Assembly: GCA_943788095.1 (NCBI GenBank)
Contig: CALSOZ010000015.1
Span: forward strand, 1-37,579
DNA from: an uncultured Flavobacteriaceae bacterium
GTDB lineage: Bacteria; Bacteroidota; Bacteroidia; Flavobacteriales; Flavobacteriaceae
Direction of reading: 5' to 3'
Length of the DNA: 37,579 nucleotides
In this document: piece by piece, positions 14,982-24,486 of the stretch
Layout of the letters: each line of letters opens with the position of its first letter
Numbering within the stretch: the first letter of the stretch is position 1
Position numbers and translations under genes: made by a program
Notes under the pieces: generated by a model
Seen by the model: only the letters and a program-made list of their open reading frames with translations
Databases searched by the model: none
What the model was told of the DNA's origin: nothing

Positions 14982-15926
14982 TTACAATTTGTCCTCTATT
15001 TCTTTATCGGTTAACACATCGGGTCTAAACTCGCTCATCATTTCTTCTTGTTTAGACTTGGCATATTTATAGCCAGATTTCCACCATTTACGCATTAATT
15101 TTTCATCAAAAACTAAAGAGTTTGTGGTTAAAACGGTGGGTGTATAATATAAATTAAGCTTTACGTTTTTATTTGTTGCGGCGAGTTTACCTATCGTAAT
15201 ATTATGTCTTTCTACGTGTGTGAGCATAAAATCAAAGATGTCAAATAGTAAAGAAAACGGATTTTTAGCTGGTAATTTATTAAATTGAGTGACTTCCGTT
15301 TCTAAAATAATGGCATCTATTTCTGTGGCGCCTCTTAAAATGGCTTCTCGAATTGGTACCAAAGACCCAAAACCACCATCCGCATATTGATAATGATTTT
15401 TTTCTAATAAACTCATAAAGGGTATATAGTTGCAGGAACCCCAAATCCAATCGCAAAAATCATCATAGGTACACTCTTGAATAGATTTATATTCAACTTG
15501 ATTGGTGGTTAAATTAGAAACAGTAACCACCACTTCTTTGTTTTTTGTTCTAATTTTAGCATACATTTCTTTGGTAATATTCCTCTTAATCAAATGTCTT
15601 AGATTTTCACTTTCACCAAACGTTTTTCTTCCATTTAAAAAATTCCAAAGCGTATTTAAATGCCGAATACTTACTACTTTTTCGCCATCAACTTTTTTAA
15701 TTTTAAAAGGATTGTTACTAAAAATACTTTTCTGATTTACATTTGTGTAGAGTTTTTTCAGTTCATCTAACATGCCTAAAGCCAGATGTGATACCATCAG
15801 ACTGCCTGTAGAAGTCCCTAAAAACAAATCATATTGATTGCCCTTTTGTTTCATCAAGTATTGAGCAACGCCCCCTGCAAAGGCGCCTTTGCTTCCCCCT
15901 CCAGAAATTACCAATGCTTTTTTCAT
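14982..15926 (-). CDS. Patatin-like phospholipase
   Basis: 314 residues. The patatin fold is marked by the oxyanion loop ISGGGSKGAFAGG (7-19), the nucleophile elbow GTSTG (38-42, catalytic Ser at 40) and the catalytic-Asp motif DGG (about 180) in QYADGGFGSLVP. These enzymes are cytosolic or membrane-associated lipid acyl hydrolases using a Ser-Asp dyad. No signal peptide or beta-barrel extension is visible, so this is the short intracellular type, not the type V-secreted PlpD type. It is flanked by intergenic gaps and converges with sucC. Substrate is unknown. Confidence 0.92.
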   Translation of the reverse strand: MKKALVISGGGSKGAFAGGVAQYLMKQKGNQYDLFLGTSTGSLMVSHLALGMLDELKKLYTNVNQKSIFSNNPFKIKKVDGEKVVSIRHLNTLWNFLNGRKTFGESENLRHLIKRNITKEMYAKIRTKNKEVVVTVSNLTTNQVEYKSIQECTYDDFCDWIWGSCNYIPFMSLLEKNHYQYADGGFGSLVPIREAILRGATEIDAIILETEVTQFNKLPAKNPFSLLFDIFDFMLTHVERHNITIGKLAATNKNVKLNLYYTPTVLTTNSLVFDEKLMRKWWKSGYKYAKSKQEEMMSEFRPDVLTDKEIEDKL

Positions 15927-16006
15927 ATCTTGTAAATCAATAGCTTATCCAGTTCTATAAAAATATTAAAAAAAACTAAAAATCAGAATATATTTTGTTT
16001 TTGTTT

Positions 16007-18010
16007 TTACACTTTTAAAGCGTCTAGCTTTTTTTGATAGTCTTTGATTTGATCTCGAAATTGTGCGGCATGTAAGAAATCCAAATCTTTAGCAGCGGAT
16101 TCCATGAGTTTTCGGGTGTCTCTAATTTTTTGCTCTAATTCAGGTGCTGTCAAGTAAGCATTTTCTGGTTCAGCAGCCTTCATAGCCTCTTGTTCATAAT
16201 AATAACTACTCACCGAGTTTTTAGTCAGTGCATTATTTAAACTTTTATTCAGTGCTTTAGGTTTTAGGTTGTGTTTTGTATTGTAGGCGATTTGCTTTTC
16301 CCGTCGGTAAGTGGTTTCGTCCATGGTTTTTTGCATGCTCTTCGTAATTTTATCGGCATACATTATGGCACGCCCGTTAAGGTGTCTGGCCGCACGTCCT
16401 ACGGTTTGGGTCAGTGAACGCGCCGAGCGTAAAAAACCTTCTTTATCCGCATCTAAAATGACGACTAAGGACACTTCAGGAAGGTCCAATCCTTCTCTTA
16501 ATAAGTTGACACCAACAAGGACATCAAAAATACCTTTACGTAAATCTTGCATAATTTCGACCCGTTCCAAAGTGTCCACATCACTATGAATATAGCGACA
16601 TCGAATTTGAATCCGTGCGAGGTATTTGGTCAACTCCTCCGCCATGCGTTTGGTAAGGGTGGTCACTAAAGTACGTTCGTCTTTTTCGACTCTTTGTTGT
16701 ATTTCTTCAATCAAATCATCAATTTGATTCAAACTCGGTCGCACTTCGATAATCGGGTCTAATAGCCCTGTTGGACGAATGACTTGTTCTACAAAAACCC
16801 CGTCTGATTTTTCCAATTCATAATCGGCGGGTGTGGCACTGACATACAATACTTGGTTTTGAAGACTTTCAAATTCTTCGAATTTCAACGGTCGGTTGTC
16901 CATTGCTGCAGGCAGTCGAAAACCATATTCTACTAAATTTTCTTTCCGACTACGATCACCACCATACATGGCATGAACTTGTGAAATCGTGACATGACTT
17001 TCGTCAATCACCATTAAGGAATCGCTTGGGAAATAATCAAGCAGGCAAAATGGGCGTGTGCCAGGTGCTCGACCATCTAAATAGCGCGAATAATTTTCGA
17101 TTCCAGAACAATACCCTAATTCTCGAATCATTTCTAAATCAAATTCGGTACGTTCTTTTAGCCGTTTGGCTTCTAAGTGTTTCCCAATTTCTTTGAAATA
17201 ATCGTGTTGTAGTACCAAATCATCTTGAATGTCTTTGATGGCATTCTGTAAAATATCTGGAGAGGTCACAAACATATTTGCAGGGTAAATAGTCACACTT
17301 TCATAAACTTCGATAACTTTATTAGTGTTGATGTCAAACGCTTCAATGGCTTCAATTTCATCGCCAAAAAAATGAATTCTAAAACCGTGATCGGCATAAC
17401 TAGGAAATACATCCACCGTATCGCCTTTGATTCTGAAATTTCCATGGTTAAATTCACCTTCGGTTCGAGAATATAAACTTTGAACGAGTTTATGTAATAA
17501 GGCGGTTCTGGAAATGACTTCATTGGCTTTTAGACTTATGACATTTTTTTGAAACTCAGCAGGATTTCCAATGCCGTATAAACAGGAAACGGATGCAATC
17601 ACAATCACATCTCTTCGGCCCGATAATAGGGAAGAGGTAGTACTTAATCGTAGTTTTTCAATTTCCTCATTAATAGATAAATCTTTTTCAATGTACGTTC
17701 CTGAGACGGGGATATAAGCTTCTGGTTGATAATAATCGTAGTAGGAAACGAAATATTCGACTGCATTTTCAGGAAAAAACTGTTTAAATTCCGAGTACAG
17801 TTGGGCAGCAAGTGTTTTATTATGCGCCAAAACTAGAGTTGGGCGCTGCACTTCTTGAATGACATTTGCCACTGTAAAGGTTTTCCCTGAACCAGTAACT
17901 CCTAACAGGGTTTGGTACTTTTCATTGGACTCAATTCCTGCAACCAATTGCTTGATTGCCTCAGGTTGGTCTCCAGTAGGTTTAAAGTCGGATGTTAGCT
18001 TAAACTGCAT
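16007..18010 (-). CDS. uvrB: Excinuclease ABC subunit B
   Basis: 667 residues, typical for UvrB. Walker A GVTGSGKT (about 39-46) is followed by the damage-verifying beta-hairpin region YYDYYQPEAYIPVSGTYIEKD (about 91-111), SVSCLYGIG, the Walker B box DESH with ISQVHAMYGGDRSRKE, TRPTGLLDP-type motif IRPTGLLDP, LLREGLDLPEVSLV, and helicase motif VI QTVGRAARH. A C-terminal UVR coiled coil (LEQKIRDTRKLMESAAKDLDF) contacts UvrA and UvrC. In nucleotide-excision repair UvrB verifies the lesion delivered by UvrA and recruits UvrC. The promoter at 18015-18046 sits almost on the ATG. Confidence 0.98.
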   Translation of the reverse strand: MQFKLTSDFKPTGDQPEAIKQLVAGIESNEKYQTLLGVTGSGKTFTVANVIQEVQRPTLVLAHNKTLAAQLYSEFKQFFPENAVEYFVSYYDYYQPEAYIPVSGTYIEKDLSINEEIEKLRLSTTSSLLSGRRDVIVIASVSCLYGIGNPAEFQKNVISLKANEVISRTALLHKLVQSLYSRTEGEFNHGNFRIKGDTVDVFPSYADHGFRIHFFGDEIEAIEAFDINTNKVIEVYESVTIYPANMFVTSPDILQNAIKDIQDDLVLQHDYFKEIGKHLEAKRLKERTEFDLEMIRELGYCSGIENYSRYLDGRAPGTRPFCLLDYFPSDSLMVIDESHVTISQVHAMYGGDRSRKENLVEYGFRLPAAMDNRPLKFEEFESLQNQVLYVSATPADYELEKSDGVFVEQVIRPTGLLDPIIEVRPSLNQIDDLIEEIQQRVEKDERTLVTTLTKRMAEELTKYLARIQIRCRYIHSDVDTLERVEIMQDLRKGIFDVLVGVNLLREGLDLPEVSLVVILDADKEGFLRSARSLTQTVGRAARHLNGRAIMYADKITKSMQKTMDETTYRREKQIAYNTKHNLKPKALNKSLNNALTKNSVSSYYYEQEAMKAAEPENAYLTAPELEQKIRDTRKLMESAAKDLDFLHAAQFRDQIKDYQKKLDALKV

Positions 18011-18014
18011 TTAG

Positions 18015-18046
18015 CAAAGCTAAGGCAAAGTAAGTACTAGAGCAAA
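18015..18046 (-). promoter_or_regulatory. uvrB promoter (-33 TTTG, -7 TAGCTTTG)
   Basis: Minus-strand TTTG at 18046-18043, a 20-base spacer, then TAGCTTTG at 18022-18015, a full consensus match. Only CTAA separates it from the ATG, so the mRNA is probably leaderless or nearly so. Confidence 0.7.
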
Positions 18047-18076
18047 GCAGAGATTGAATACTTTAATAAAATTTAT

Positions 18077-20881
18077 TTAGCGCTTTAATGAAAAATGTCC
18101 TTTAAAGTCTCTACCATCTTGAAGTTTCACATAGAACCAATAATCTGAGCTGGGGAGGTTAGAACCATTATGTGTGCCGTTCCAGCCATCTCCTAAAGCG
18201 TTTAATTTTATGATCAGTTTACCAAAACGATCAAAAATATAAACATCGCTATCCATTTGAGTCGAGGTGCCAATTCCCGAAACATGCCAACTGTCATTAA
18301 ATCCATCGTTATTGGGTGTAAAAAACTTAGGGAATCCAATGACAGAAATAGGAGCGTTTATGACGCCACAATTGTTTTTATCCCGAATATAGACCGTATG
18401 TAATCCAGGAGCCACATTCATAAAAACTGTTGAATCTTGGTAGCCTGAGAACTCATTGTCTAACGAATACTCGTAGTCGCCTTCTCCAGATACGATAACG
18501 GTGACTGTGTTGTTTTCTGATGGATCCACAATTGTAATCGATTCAATCGTTGCAGTATTTGAAGGACTGACTTCAATCGTTCTGAGTTTTGAGCAGCCCT
18601 TAGTATCTGAAATTGTCACGGAATAAGTTCCAATTTCGTTTACTTTAATTGAGGGTGTTTTTGCGCCTGTTGACCATTCATAATTGAAGTCAGTTAAAGG
18701 TCTAGATAAGGCTCCCACATCTATTGTAATTCCGTTTGGATACGTATTTAAACAATATAGTATCTCGTCGTTAACTACAATTTCTGGAAGTGGATTTACC
18801 ACCAATTTTAATTCATTGATGCCATAACAATCATTGTCATTTTCGATACGTGCAAAAATGGTTTGATTATAGGCAATGGTGTTCGTGAAATTATTCGAGA
18901 GTACATTTGTCTCTAAAAGCGCATCTTGGTAATCTTTATAATAATTTAACATCGAACTCGTTGGTAAACCTGCTAGAATCAAGGCATCGGCATCTTTTAG
19001 ATTGAAACTAAATTTCCCATCTTCAGTTCCATCGGTATCACACGTCTCTAGTTTGGCATCATTTCCGGTAGTTGCACTGACTTTTAAAGTCAATTCAGCT
19101 ACACTATAGCATCCAGTTTGCGTGTCTAAAACCTGAATGTAGAGTTGCTCTGGATTTAGAACATTTACATAAGCATCTCCATTAATGTTGTTAGAAGCGT
19201 CCATTTCAGCATCTGTTTTATTTTGGTAGAATTTAAGACTTCGGTTCGAAAAATTATTTGTGACTTTATTGTAAACCTGGTTTAAATTAAACACGGTTAT
19301 TCCATCATAAACACCATCTTCATCACACTGGGCTAAAGACACATCGACAGCTTCGGGAGGTTCCGTAACCGTAAACGTTTTTGAAAAGGTAGTTGTATCG
19401 GGGCCTATTTGGAGGGTGGCCATGACGGTATAATCTCCTGGAGAAGCATAAATATGAGTTGGACTGTCTGCCGTCGATGGACTACTTCCATCTCCAAAAT
19501 CCCATGAAATTCGATCATAAGTTTCAGAACTATCAATAGTGAATTTAACAGCTTCACCAAAACATAAGTTATCAACATCAATTTTTACCAAGAAAAACGA
19601 TTGAATAAAAGGCGGTAAGCCAAGCCTTGTATATGTGCCTGGAGCTAACGACTGTCCAAAAGCGTTATAATCGCACAAACTCCCTAATTCATCAGGACTA
19701 TTAATGACGTCTAGGGTTGAGTCTTCTTCAGTATTAATTACATAGATTTTACCATTAGGTGCGAGTTGAATAGCAGCTATAAACTCACTTCCGTTATAGA
19801 TACTAGTTCTCGAAGCGGAAATATCAGTAGCTTCTAAATCAAATTGTATCACCGAGTTTGAACCAGTTGTATAGAGCTTGCTGGAATCTGGAGAAAATGC
19901 CGCACCATACACACCAATATTACTTATAAGATTTACGGGGTTACTAACGGTTCCAGTGGCATCATCAAAGTCATATATCCATAAACTTCCAGAATTATTA
20001 GCACCTTGCCCTTGGGTCGTTCCTTGCTCATTATGACAGATAACAAGTTTAGTGCCGTCAGGGGAGGATTTCATATATCCAATGGCATTACGTCGATAGC
20101 CATTAATTGTAATGTCAGGGCTGATTTGTGTCGTAACTGGGGTGGTATTGACGCCACTGGCATCGATACGAAAGGCATAAAATACATCCAAAAAGTGACT
20201 CAAAACCCAATACGATTGTCCATCGTTATGTTCAACAGCTGTGATTTTTTCAGAACATTTAAAGGCTTCTTGGTCGGGGTCACTCGGATCGTACGTTATT
20301 AAGTGGATGTTTTTTTCAGTGTCAACGATATCGCCATTCCCACTATTGAGAGTTAAATCTAAAAGTGAGTAATTTAAACCATTATTATAGCCATCATCTG
20401 CAGAAGGAATTGTGGCGAATAAACCTTCACTATACGAAGTTAAGGGAGTTCCGTCGGGATCGGCGGGGCCTTGGTTTGGAAATGCCCATGCATTATTGTG
20501 ATGTGGTTCATCAACGGTAAATACATAGTAGTGATCTTGGTTGCCCGGTCTTGGCACAATCAATGCAGATGAGGTGCTTGAGGGATCTCCTAACAAACCA
20601 CTGCCAGCATTGTAATTGGCATTGGGCATGATTTGATGATTTTTATCCCAAACATTTCGACCATCAGAATAAAATAATAAATTCCCATTAAAATCTGAAA
20701 TGGACGAACATCCTTCTGTAGTGTTTATAGTTGACGTTGCTGCATTCGTGTTGGTGACGGTGCCAGAGTTGACATCAAAAATTAATCCAGCACCATTTCC
20801 AAAATACCAATGCGAAGCTTCCCCTTGTGAATAAAGAGATGCGCTTAGGAACAGAAAAACGAAAATAGCAATATGTTTCAT
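18077..20881 (-). CDS. T9SS type B sorting-domain surface protein with PKD domain
   Basis: 934 residues from ATG at 20881 (an upstream TTG was not chosen). A Sec signal peptide is clear: KHIAIFVFLFLSASLYSQ. Residues about 20-430 look like a beta-propeller or similar repeat surface (GNGAGLIFD, SSISDFNGNLLFYSDGRNVW, IYDFDDATGTV, SPDSSKLYTTGSN). A PKD domain follows at about 440-515 (ISWDFGDGSS, THIYASPGDYTV). Two related beta modules begin near 517 and 614 with CDEDGVYDGITVFNL and CDTDGTEDGKFSFNL. From about 857 to the end is the gliding-motility-associated type B C-terminal domain: FTPNNDGFNDSW, VYIFDRFGKL, GDGWNGTHNG, LPSSDYWFYVKLQDGRDFKG. Such proteins are exported by the type IX system to the cell surface or medium. 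Ligand unknown. Confidence 0.92.
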   Translation of the reverse strand: MKHIAIFVFLFLSASLYSQGEASHWYFGNGAGLIFDVNSGTVTNTNAATSTINTTEGCSSISDFNGNLLFYSDGRNVWDKNHQIMPNANYNAGSGLLGDPSSTSSALIVPRPGNQDHYYVFTVDEPHHNNAWAFPNQGPADPDGTPLTSYSEGLFATIPSADDGYNNGLNYSLLDLTLNSGNGDIVDTEKNIHLITYDPSDPDQEAFKCSEKITAVEHNDGQSYWVLSHFLDVFYAFRIDASGVNTTPVTTQISPDITINGYRRNAIGYMKSSPDGTKLVICHNEQGTTQGQGANNSGSLWIYDFDDATGTVSNPVNLISNIGVYGAAFSPDSSKLYTTGSNSVIQFDLEATDISASRTSIYNGSEFIAAIQLAPNGKIYVINTEEDSTLDVINSPDELGSLCDYNAFGQSLAPGTYTRLGLPPFIQSFFLVKIDVDNLCFGEAVKFTIDSSETYDRISWDFGDGSSPSTADSPTHIYASPGDYTVMATLQIGPDTTTFSKTFTVTEPPEAVDVSLAQCDEDGVYDGITVFNLNQVYNKVTNNFSNRSLKFYQNKTDAEMDASNNINGDAYVNVLNPEQLYIQVLDTQTGCYSVAELTLKVSATTGNDAKLETCDTDGTEDGKFSFNLKDADALILAGLPTSSMLNYYKDYQDALLETNVLSNNFTNTIAYNQTIFARIENDNDCYGINELKLVVNPLPEIVVNDEILYCLNTYPNGITIDVGALSRPLTDFNYEWSTGAKTPSIKVNEIGTYSVTISDTKGCSKLRTIEVSPSNTATIESITIVDPSENNTVTVIVSGEGDYEYSLDNEFSGYQDSTVFMNVAPGLHTVYIRDKNNCGVINAPISVIGFPKFFTPNNDGFNDSWHVSGIGTSTQMDSDVYIFDRFGKLIIKLNALGDGWNGTHNGSNLPSSDYWFYVKLQDGRDFKGHFSLKR

Positions 20882-20950
20882 CAAAATAATTAATTCGTTT
20901 TTCTAATGTGCATCAAAAAAACAAACACTTAAATTATAATTTGAAATATA

Positions 20951-21775
20951 CTATAAATCTCTTCTTTTTAATAATTTATAAGATAAAAATATAAATAAAA
21001 TAGTCCAACAAATGACAATTATTACTGTGTATGCATGAACCGCATAATCATAAGCGATGTCTGAGTTGGATGGGAATTTGGTCATGGCAACGCGCTGAAA
21101 TGGTTGCTTGATAAGGTTAGACATTGAAGTTAAAGGGAAAAAGTTTTGCACTTTTTGAGCGATTTCATAACTTCCTTTCCAAGTGATAATTCCTAAAATA
21201 AGCCACTCTAAAATCAGATCGACCAACAAGAATGCTAATGCAAAAGCAGACCGTTTGGCTAGAACCCCTAAAAATAAACAAAACGAAAAGAACCCAACAA
21301 GTTTTACAAAATAGGCGAGTAGAAACTCCATTTGTTGAATAATGATATGAAATTCATTGTAACTCGAATAAATAAGACCAAGAACCAAAGAGATGATGAA
21401 AATTATGACCGTTGAAATGAGTGAGAAAAAAATAATCACATAGAATTTAGACAAGATAAATTCCTTTTTACTGAGTCCATCGATGAGGTTTTGTTTGAGG
21501 GTTTTATTACTATATTCGTTTCCAATCATGGATACCACTACGATGGCAAAAAAGAATTTAAATAAGGCCGAAAAAAAGGTGGTGATGTGCCATACAATCG
21601 GGAAATTAAAAATCCCTAATTCTCCTAGTTCCATTGTAAAAAAACCAAATACATTGATTTTTAGTGCGGATAACAGAATCACACAAAGCGGTAAAATAAA
21701 GGAAATAAAGATCAATATTTTACTCGTTTTGTTGAGCAATAGTTTCTGAAGTTCTAAATTGAGTAATCGTCTCAT
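20951..21775 (-). CDS. ABC-2 type transporter permease
   Basis: 274 residues with about six hydrophobic segments: ILIFISFILPLCVILL (about 20-36), VWHITTFFSALFKFFFAIVV, IIFFSLISTVIIFIISLVLGLIY, LVGFFSFCLFLGVLA, FALAFLLVDLILEWLILG and a final VIIVICWTILFIFLSYKLL. The charged start RRLLNLELQKLLLNKTSK and the SNKTLKQNLIDGLSKKEFILSK loop are typical ABC-2 permease features. Its ATG overlaps the stop of the ATPase gene as ATGA, so the two form one transporter. Substrate cannot be read from sequence; such pairs often act in export, peptide resistance or gliding. Confidence 0.88.
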   Translation of the reverse strand: MRRLLNLELQKLLLNKTSKILIFISFILPLCVILLSALKINVFGFFTMELGELGIFNFPIVWHITTFFSALFKFFFAIVVVSMIGNEYSNKTLKQNLIDGLSKKEFILSKFYVIIFFSLISTVIIFIISLVLGLIYSSYNEFHIIIQQMEFLLAYFVKLVGFFSFCLFLGVLAKRSAFALAFLLVDLILEWLILGIITWKGSYEIAQKVQNFFPLTSMSNLIKQPFQRVAMTKFPSNSDIAYDYAVHAYTVIIVICWTILFIFLSYKLLKRRDL

Positions 21776-22668
21776 TGGTGGTCAGTTAATTGTAAAAATT
21801 GTTCTTCAAGGCTTTCTTTTCGTTTGACTAAATGACTCAAAACGATTCCCTTTTTAAACAGGAGTCGGTTCAATTCTTCAGCGTCCATTGGGTGTTCTAG
21901 AAACGCAGTGATTAAATCAGTTTCTACTTTCATATGTGAAAAATTGGGGTGAGCTTCAAGAAGTGACATCAAGTCTTCTTTTTGATGTGTTTTTAATTCA
22001 AAAAATCCGTGACTTGAAATTAATTCATCGACCCGCCCAGAAAAAAGATTGACCCCTTTTCTTAAAACCACCACGTGTGTACATACTTTTTCAACTTCAT
22101 CTAACAGATGAGAAGCTAATAAAATCGTAGTCCCATTTTGAGCAATGGATTTTATAATTTCTCTAATTTGATGAATGCCTTGTGGGTCTAATCCATTTGT
22201 AGGTTCGTCTAAAATTAATATTTCCGGATCATTTAGAAGTGCCGAAGCGATTGCTAATCGTTGTTTCATTCCTAAAGAAAAGGCGCTAAATTTACTATCT
22301 TTGCGATCCATGAGTCCAACGATTTCTAAGGTCTTATTTATGGAATCATAGGGGATTTCTTTAATTTTGCAAACCAATTTAAGGTTTTGGTATGCTGTCA
22401 TGTAAGGATAAAAATTGGGGTGTTCAATAATGGCCCCCACTTTTTTAAGCGCTTGATGCGTTGACAATGAACCACCAAACCAAGAGAAATTTCCAGACGT
22501 TTTATTTACAACGTTTAAAATAATCCCTAAAGTGGTCGATTTCCCACTACCATTGGGCCCTAAGATGCCATAGATGTTTCCTTTATCGATGTTAAATGTT
22601 AGATCACTGACAGCTGTCAGTAGTCCGAATTTTTTGGTAAGATTTGAAATTTTTAGAATGGATTCCAA
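21772..22668 (-). CDS. ABC transporter ATP-binding protein
   Basis: 298 residues with a TTG start (ESILKISNLTKKFG); no in-frame ATG fits the family N-terminus. Walker A GPNGSGKS (about 37-44), Q-loop region AIIEHPNFYPYMTAYQN, ABC signature FSLGMKQRLAIASAL (about 133-147), Walker B ILILDEPTNGLDP and the H-loop LLASHLLDEVE are all intact. The C-terminal 80 residues are the variable regulatory part common in ABC-2 exporter ATPases. It pairs with the 4-base-overlapping permease gene downstream to power export. Confidence 0.95.
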   Translation of the reverse strand: MESILKISNLTKKFGLLTAVSDLTFNIDKGNIYGILGPNGSGKSTTLGIILNVVNKTSGNFSWFGGSLSTHQALKKVGAIIEHPNFYPYMTAYQNLKLVCKIKEIPYDSINKTLEIVGLMDRKDSKFSAFSLGMKQRLAIASALLNDPEILILDEPTNGLDPQGIHQIREIIKSIAQNGTTILLASHLLDEVEKVCTHVVVLRKGVNLFSGRVDELISSHGFFELKTHQKEDLMSLLEAHPNFSHMKVETDLITAFLEHPMDAEELNRLLFKKGIVLSHLVKRKESLEEQFLQLTDHQ

Positions 22669-22858
22669 TGGGTTGTAATTTTGTTAGTTCCTACTGTTTT
22701 AGACGAGATATTTTCAATTTTGTTACAAGTTAAAAAATAAAACTTAATTTTGGGGTTCAAGTTATAGAATGAAACGAGCCAGTTCAAAATTTTATTCCTC
22801 TTGAAAAATGATTCATAGCGAATCGTAAGTAACTGCTTAAATAAATAAACATAAACAC

Positions 22859-23923
22859 GTGAAAGACGATTTAAAAATATCACTAAAGAAACCTTCTTAC
22901 CCTGTTAATCCGGGATTGAAGTCTTACTTGCATAAATTCAATCGTACGATTCGATTGCCTATTTTTTATGATGATTTACTTCGTTTTCAGGGATCCGTAG
23001 AGGTGTTTGATAAAAATGATAAGGATACGCTTTGGGTTCGAACGTATTATAGCGATTTTGATCGTCAGGAGATCGATTTATGTCTAAAAAAAATATATAC
23101 GACCCTGCATTCAGATGGAAATGAAATGACGATTCCATTTTTAAATGTCGACGCTATTGATTATTGTACGTTTGGAAATTCTAAACCATTTCGCATAAAA
23201 ATTAGAAACATACTCAATGATAATTTTGCATATTTTTATGTAAAAAAGGCAGATGCATCAAGAATTTATGGCTTAGAACTTGAACATATGTTATCGCCAC
23301 ATAACTTAAATTTTCTGGTCTATGAAGACACCCTTGTGGAAGAGCACATCACAGGGATACCTGGCGATGTATTTATCGAAACTATGTTGCCAAATTGTAC
23401 GCCTTCAGAAACCTCTCAAATAGCAAAAGAGTTTGTGAAATTTAATGAGCGGTGTATGATTCGCTTATTGGGCGATATGCGTTCTTATAATTATGTAATT
23501 GTTCCGACACACGATTTTGATCATGTAGTTTACACCATTCGAGCGATTGATTTTGATCAACAATGTTTTGAGGGTAAATTTAATGTGTATCGCCCACAAT
23601 TTTTCAAAGAGAACTTTAAGATGGTTGATCTGGTCTCAAGGAAATTTAAAAAGGAGTCTATTAATCAGTATAAACTAGAAGAACGATCGATTGTCGCTAA
23701 ACGTTTGATGAGTTTTAAGAACCGAATTGAACGATTGATAAGCAGCATGATGTCTGATACCCTTTCGACTCCAGAACACGAAACCTTATTGAAGACTAAA
23801 ATCTACGAATACACAGGGGATGTTCGGTTTTTGAAAAGTAAAAACATGGGAGAAATTCTAAAAAATTCGTTGAGTTTTGTGAAACGAAATTACCAAACAG
23901 AAAATTCGGGAATTTTCTTTTAA
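22859..23923 (+). CDS. Conserved-looking protein of unknown function, faint kinase-like pattern
   Basis: 354 residues, GTG start at 22859. I do not recognise a family with certainty. The N-terminal 130 residues are mixed alpha/beta (LPIFYDDLLRFQG, LWVRTYYSDFDRQEIDLCL, AIDYCTFGNSKPFRIKIRN). The middle has ELEHMLSPHNLNFLVYEDTLVEEHI, then NERCMIRLLGDMRSYNYVIVP and IRAIDFDQQCFEG. The order Asp-x4-Asn (D-MRSY-N) followed by IDFD is reminiscent of the catalytic loop and DFG metal motif of kinase-like folds, but there is no clear glycine loop. It is transcribed divergently from the ABC exporter and its end overlaps the convergent PRiA4-like gene by 4 bases. Confidence 0.55.
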   Translation: MKDDLKISLKKPSYPVNPGLKSYLHKFNRTIRLPIFYDDLLRFQGSVEVFDKNDKDTLWVRTYYSDFDRQEIDLCLKKIYTTLHSDGNEMTIPFLNVDAIDYCTFGNSKPFRIKIRNILNDNFAYFYVKKADASRIYGLELEHMLSPHNLNFLVYEDTLVEEHITGIPGDVFIETMLPNCTPSETSQIAKEFVKFNERCMIRLLGDMRSYNYVIVPTHDFDHVVYTIRAIDFDQQCFEGKFNVYRPQFFKENFKMVDLVSRKFKKESINQYKLEERSIVAKRLMSFKNRIERLISSMMSDTLSTPEHETLLKTKIYEYTGDVRFLKSKNMGEILKNSLSFVKRNYQTENSGIFF

Positions 23924-24438
23924 TTCCAGTTTTCTTCAAAGTCTAAATGATCGTAATCATCGATGCCATAGTCATCTTCAAACTCATCAAAATGATCTTC
24001 ACCGCTTTCGGCTTCAAACACCTTTTCGGGGGCTTCGCCTGGTACTTGACCATGGACAAAAAGTAAGTTAGGATAATCAGTGCCTTTCGCTTCTTCGACC
24101 ACCTCGCCCAATTCAACCATAAACGTCCACATACTTAGAAAATCATAGACATAAATCAGCTTTGTACGATTTTCATTCACGGCAGTATTAAGGATCGTTT
24201 GGCTCATGAGTTGTATGTCACTTCCACCTTCGCTCATGTCAAATAAAGAGATTTCTTCGCCTTGATTCCATTCGTTGTCACTGATGTAAAACGAGGCCAT
24301 TTCACTACCGTCAAACCCAAAAGATTGAGTGATCACATTGTGTAAATCTTCAAGAGTATCAGTGTCTCTGATTTCAATATCTCTAAAAATATCTTCTTTG
24401 GTATCGTTGTCTAAAACAACTCTAAATCTAAAAATCAT
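23920..24438 (-). CDS. PRiA4-ORF3-like (IS1096 TnpR-type) domain protein
   Basis: 172 residues. The pattern FRFRVVLDNDTKEDIFRDIEI, LEDLHNVITQSFGFDGSEM, SFYISDNEW and KLIYVYDFLSMWTFMVELGEV matches the PRiA4 ORF3-like fold found widely as a stand-alone protein in Bacteroidota. The last 30 residues are strongly acidic (EDHFDEFEDDYGIDDYDHLD). Despite the family's name from transposon passengers, nothing here suggests mobility: there are no terminal repeats or transposase. Function is unknown. A -7 element TATATTTG lies at 24466-24473 on the minus strand. Confidence 0.8.
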   Translation of the reverse strand: MIFRFRVVLDNDTKEDIFRDIEIRDTDTLEDLHNVITQSFGFDGSEMASFYISDNEWNQGEEISLFDMSEGGSDIQLMSQTILNTAVNENRTKLIYVYDFLSMWTFMVELGEVVEEAKGTDYPNLLFVHGQVPGEAPEKVFEAESGEDHFDEFEDDYGIDDYDHLDFEENWN

Positions 24439-24465
24439 AATACAATAAGATTAAAAAATATGAAA

Positions 24466-24473
24466 CAAATATA
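24466..24473 (-). promoter_or_regulatory. -7 element (TATATTTG) for the PRiA4-like gene
   Basis: Minus-strand TATATTTG matches TAnnTTTG and lies 27 bases upstream of the ATG at 24438. No clear -33 TTG. Confidence 0.45.
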
Positions 24474-24486
24474 AGATGCATTTTTC

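Noticed and set aside
22653-22883. 76-codon minus-strand ORF between the ABC ATPase and the unknown plus-strand gene
   Set aside because: It overlaps both neighbours, its composition is typical of translated AT-rich intergenic DNA, and no domain is visible.
23920-24438. Insertion-sequence origin for the PRiA4/IS1096 TnpR-like gene
   Set aside because: No transposase, inverted repeats or target duplication nearby; the domain is common as a chromosomal single gene.
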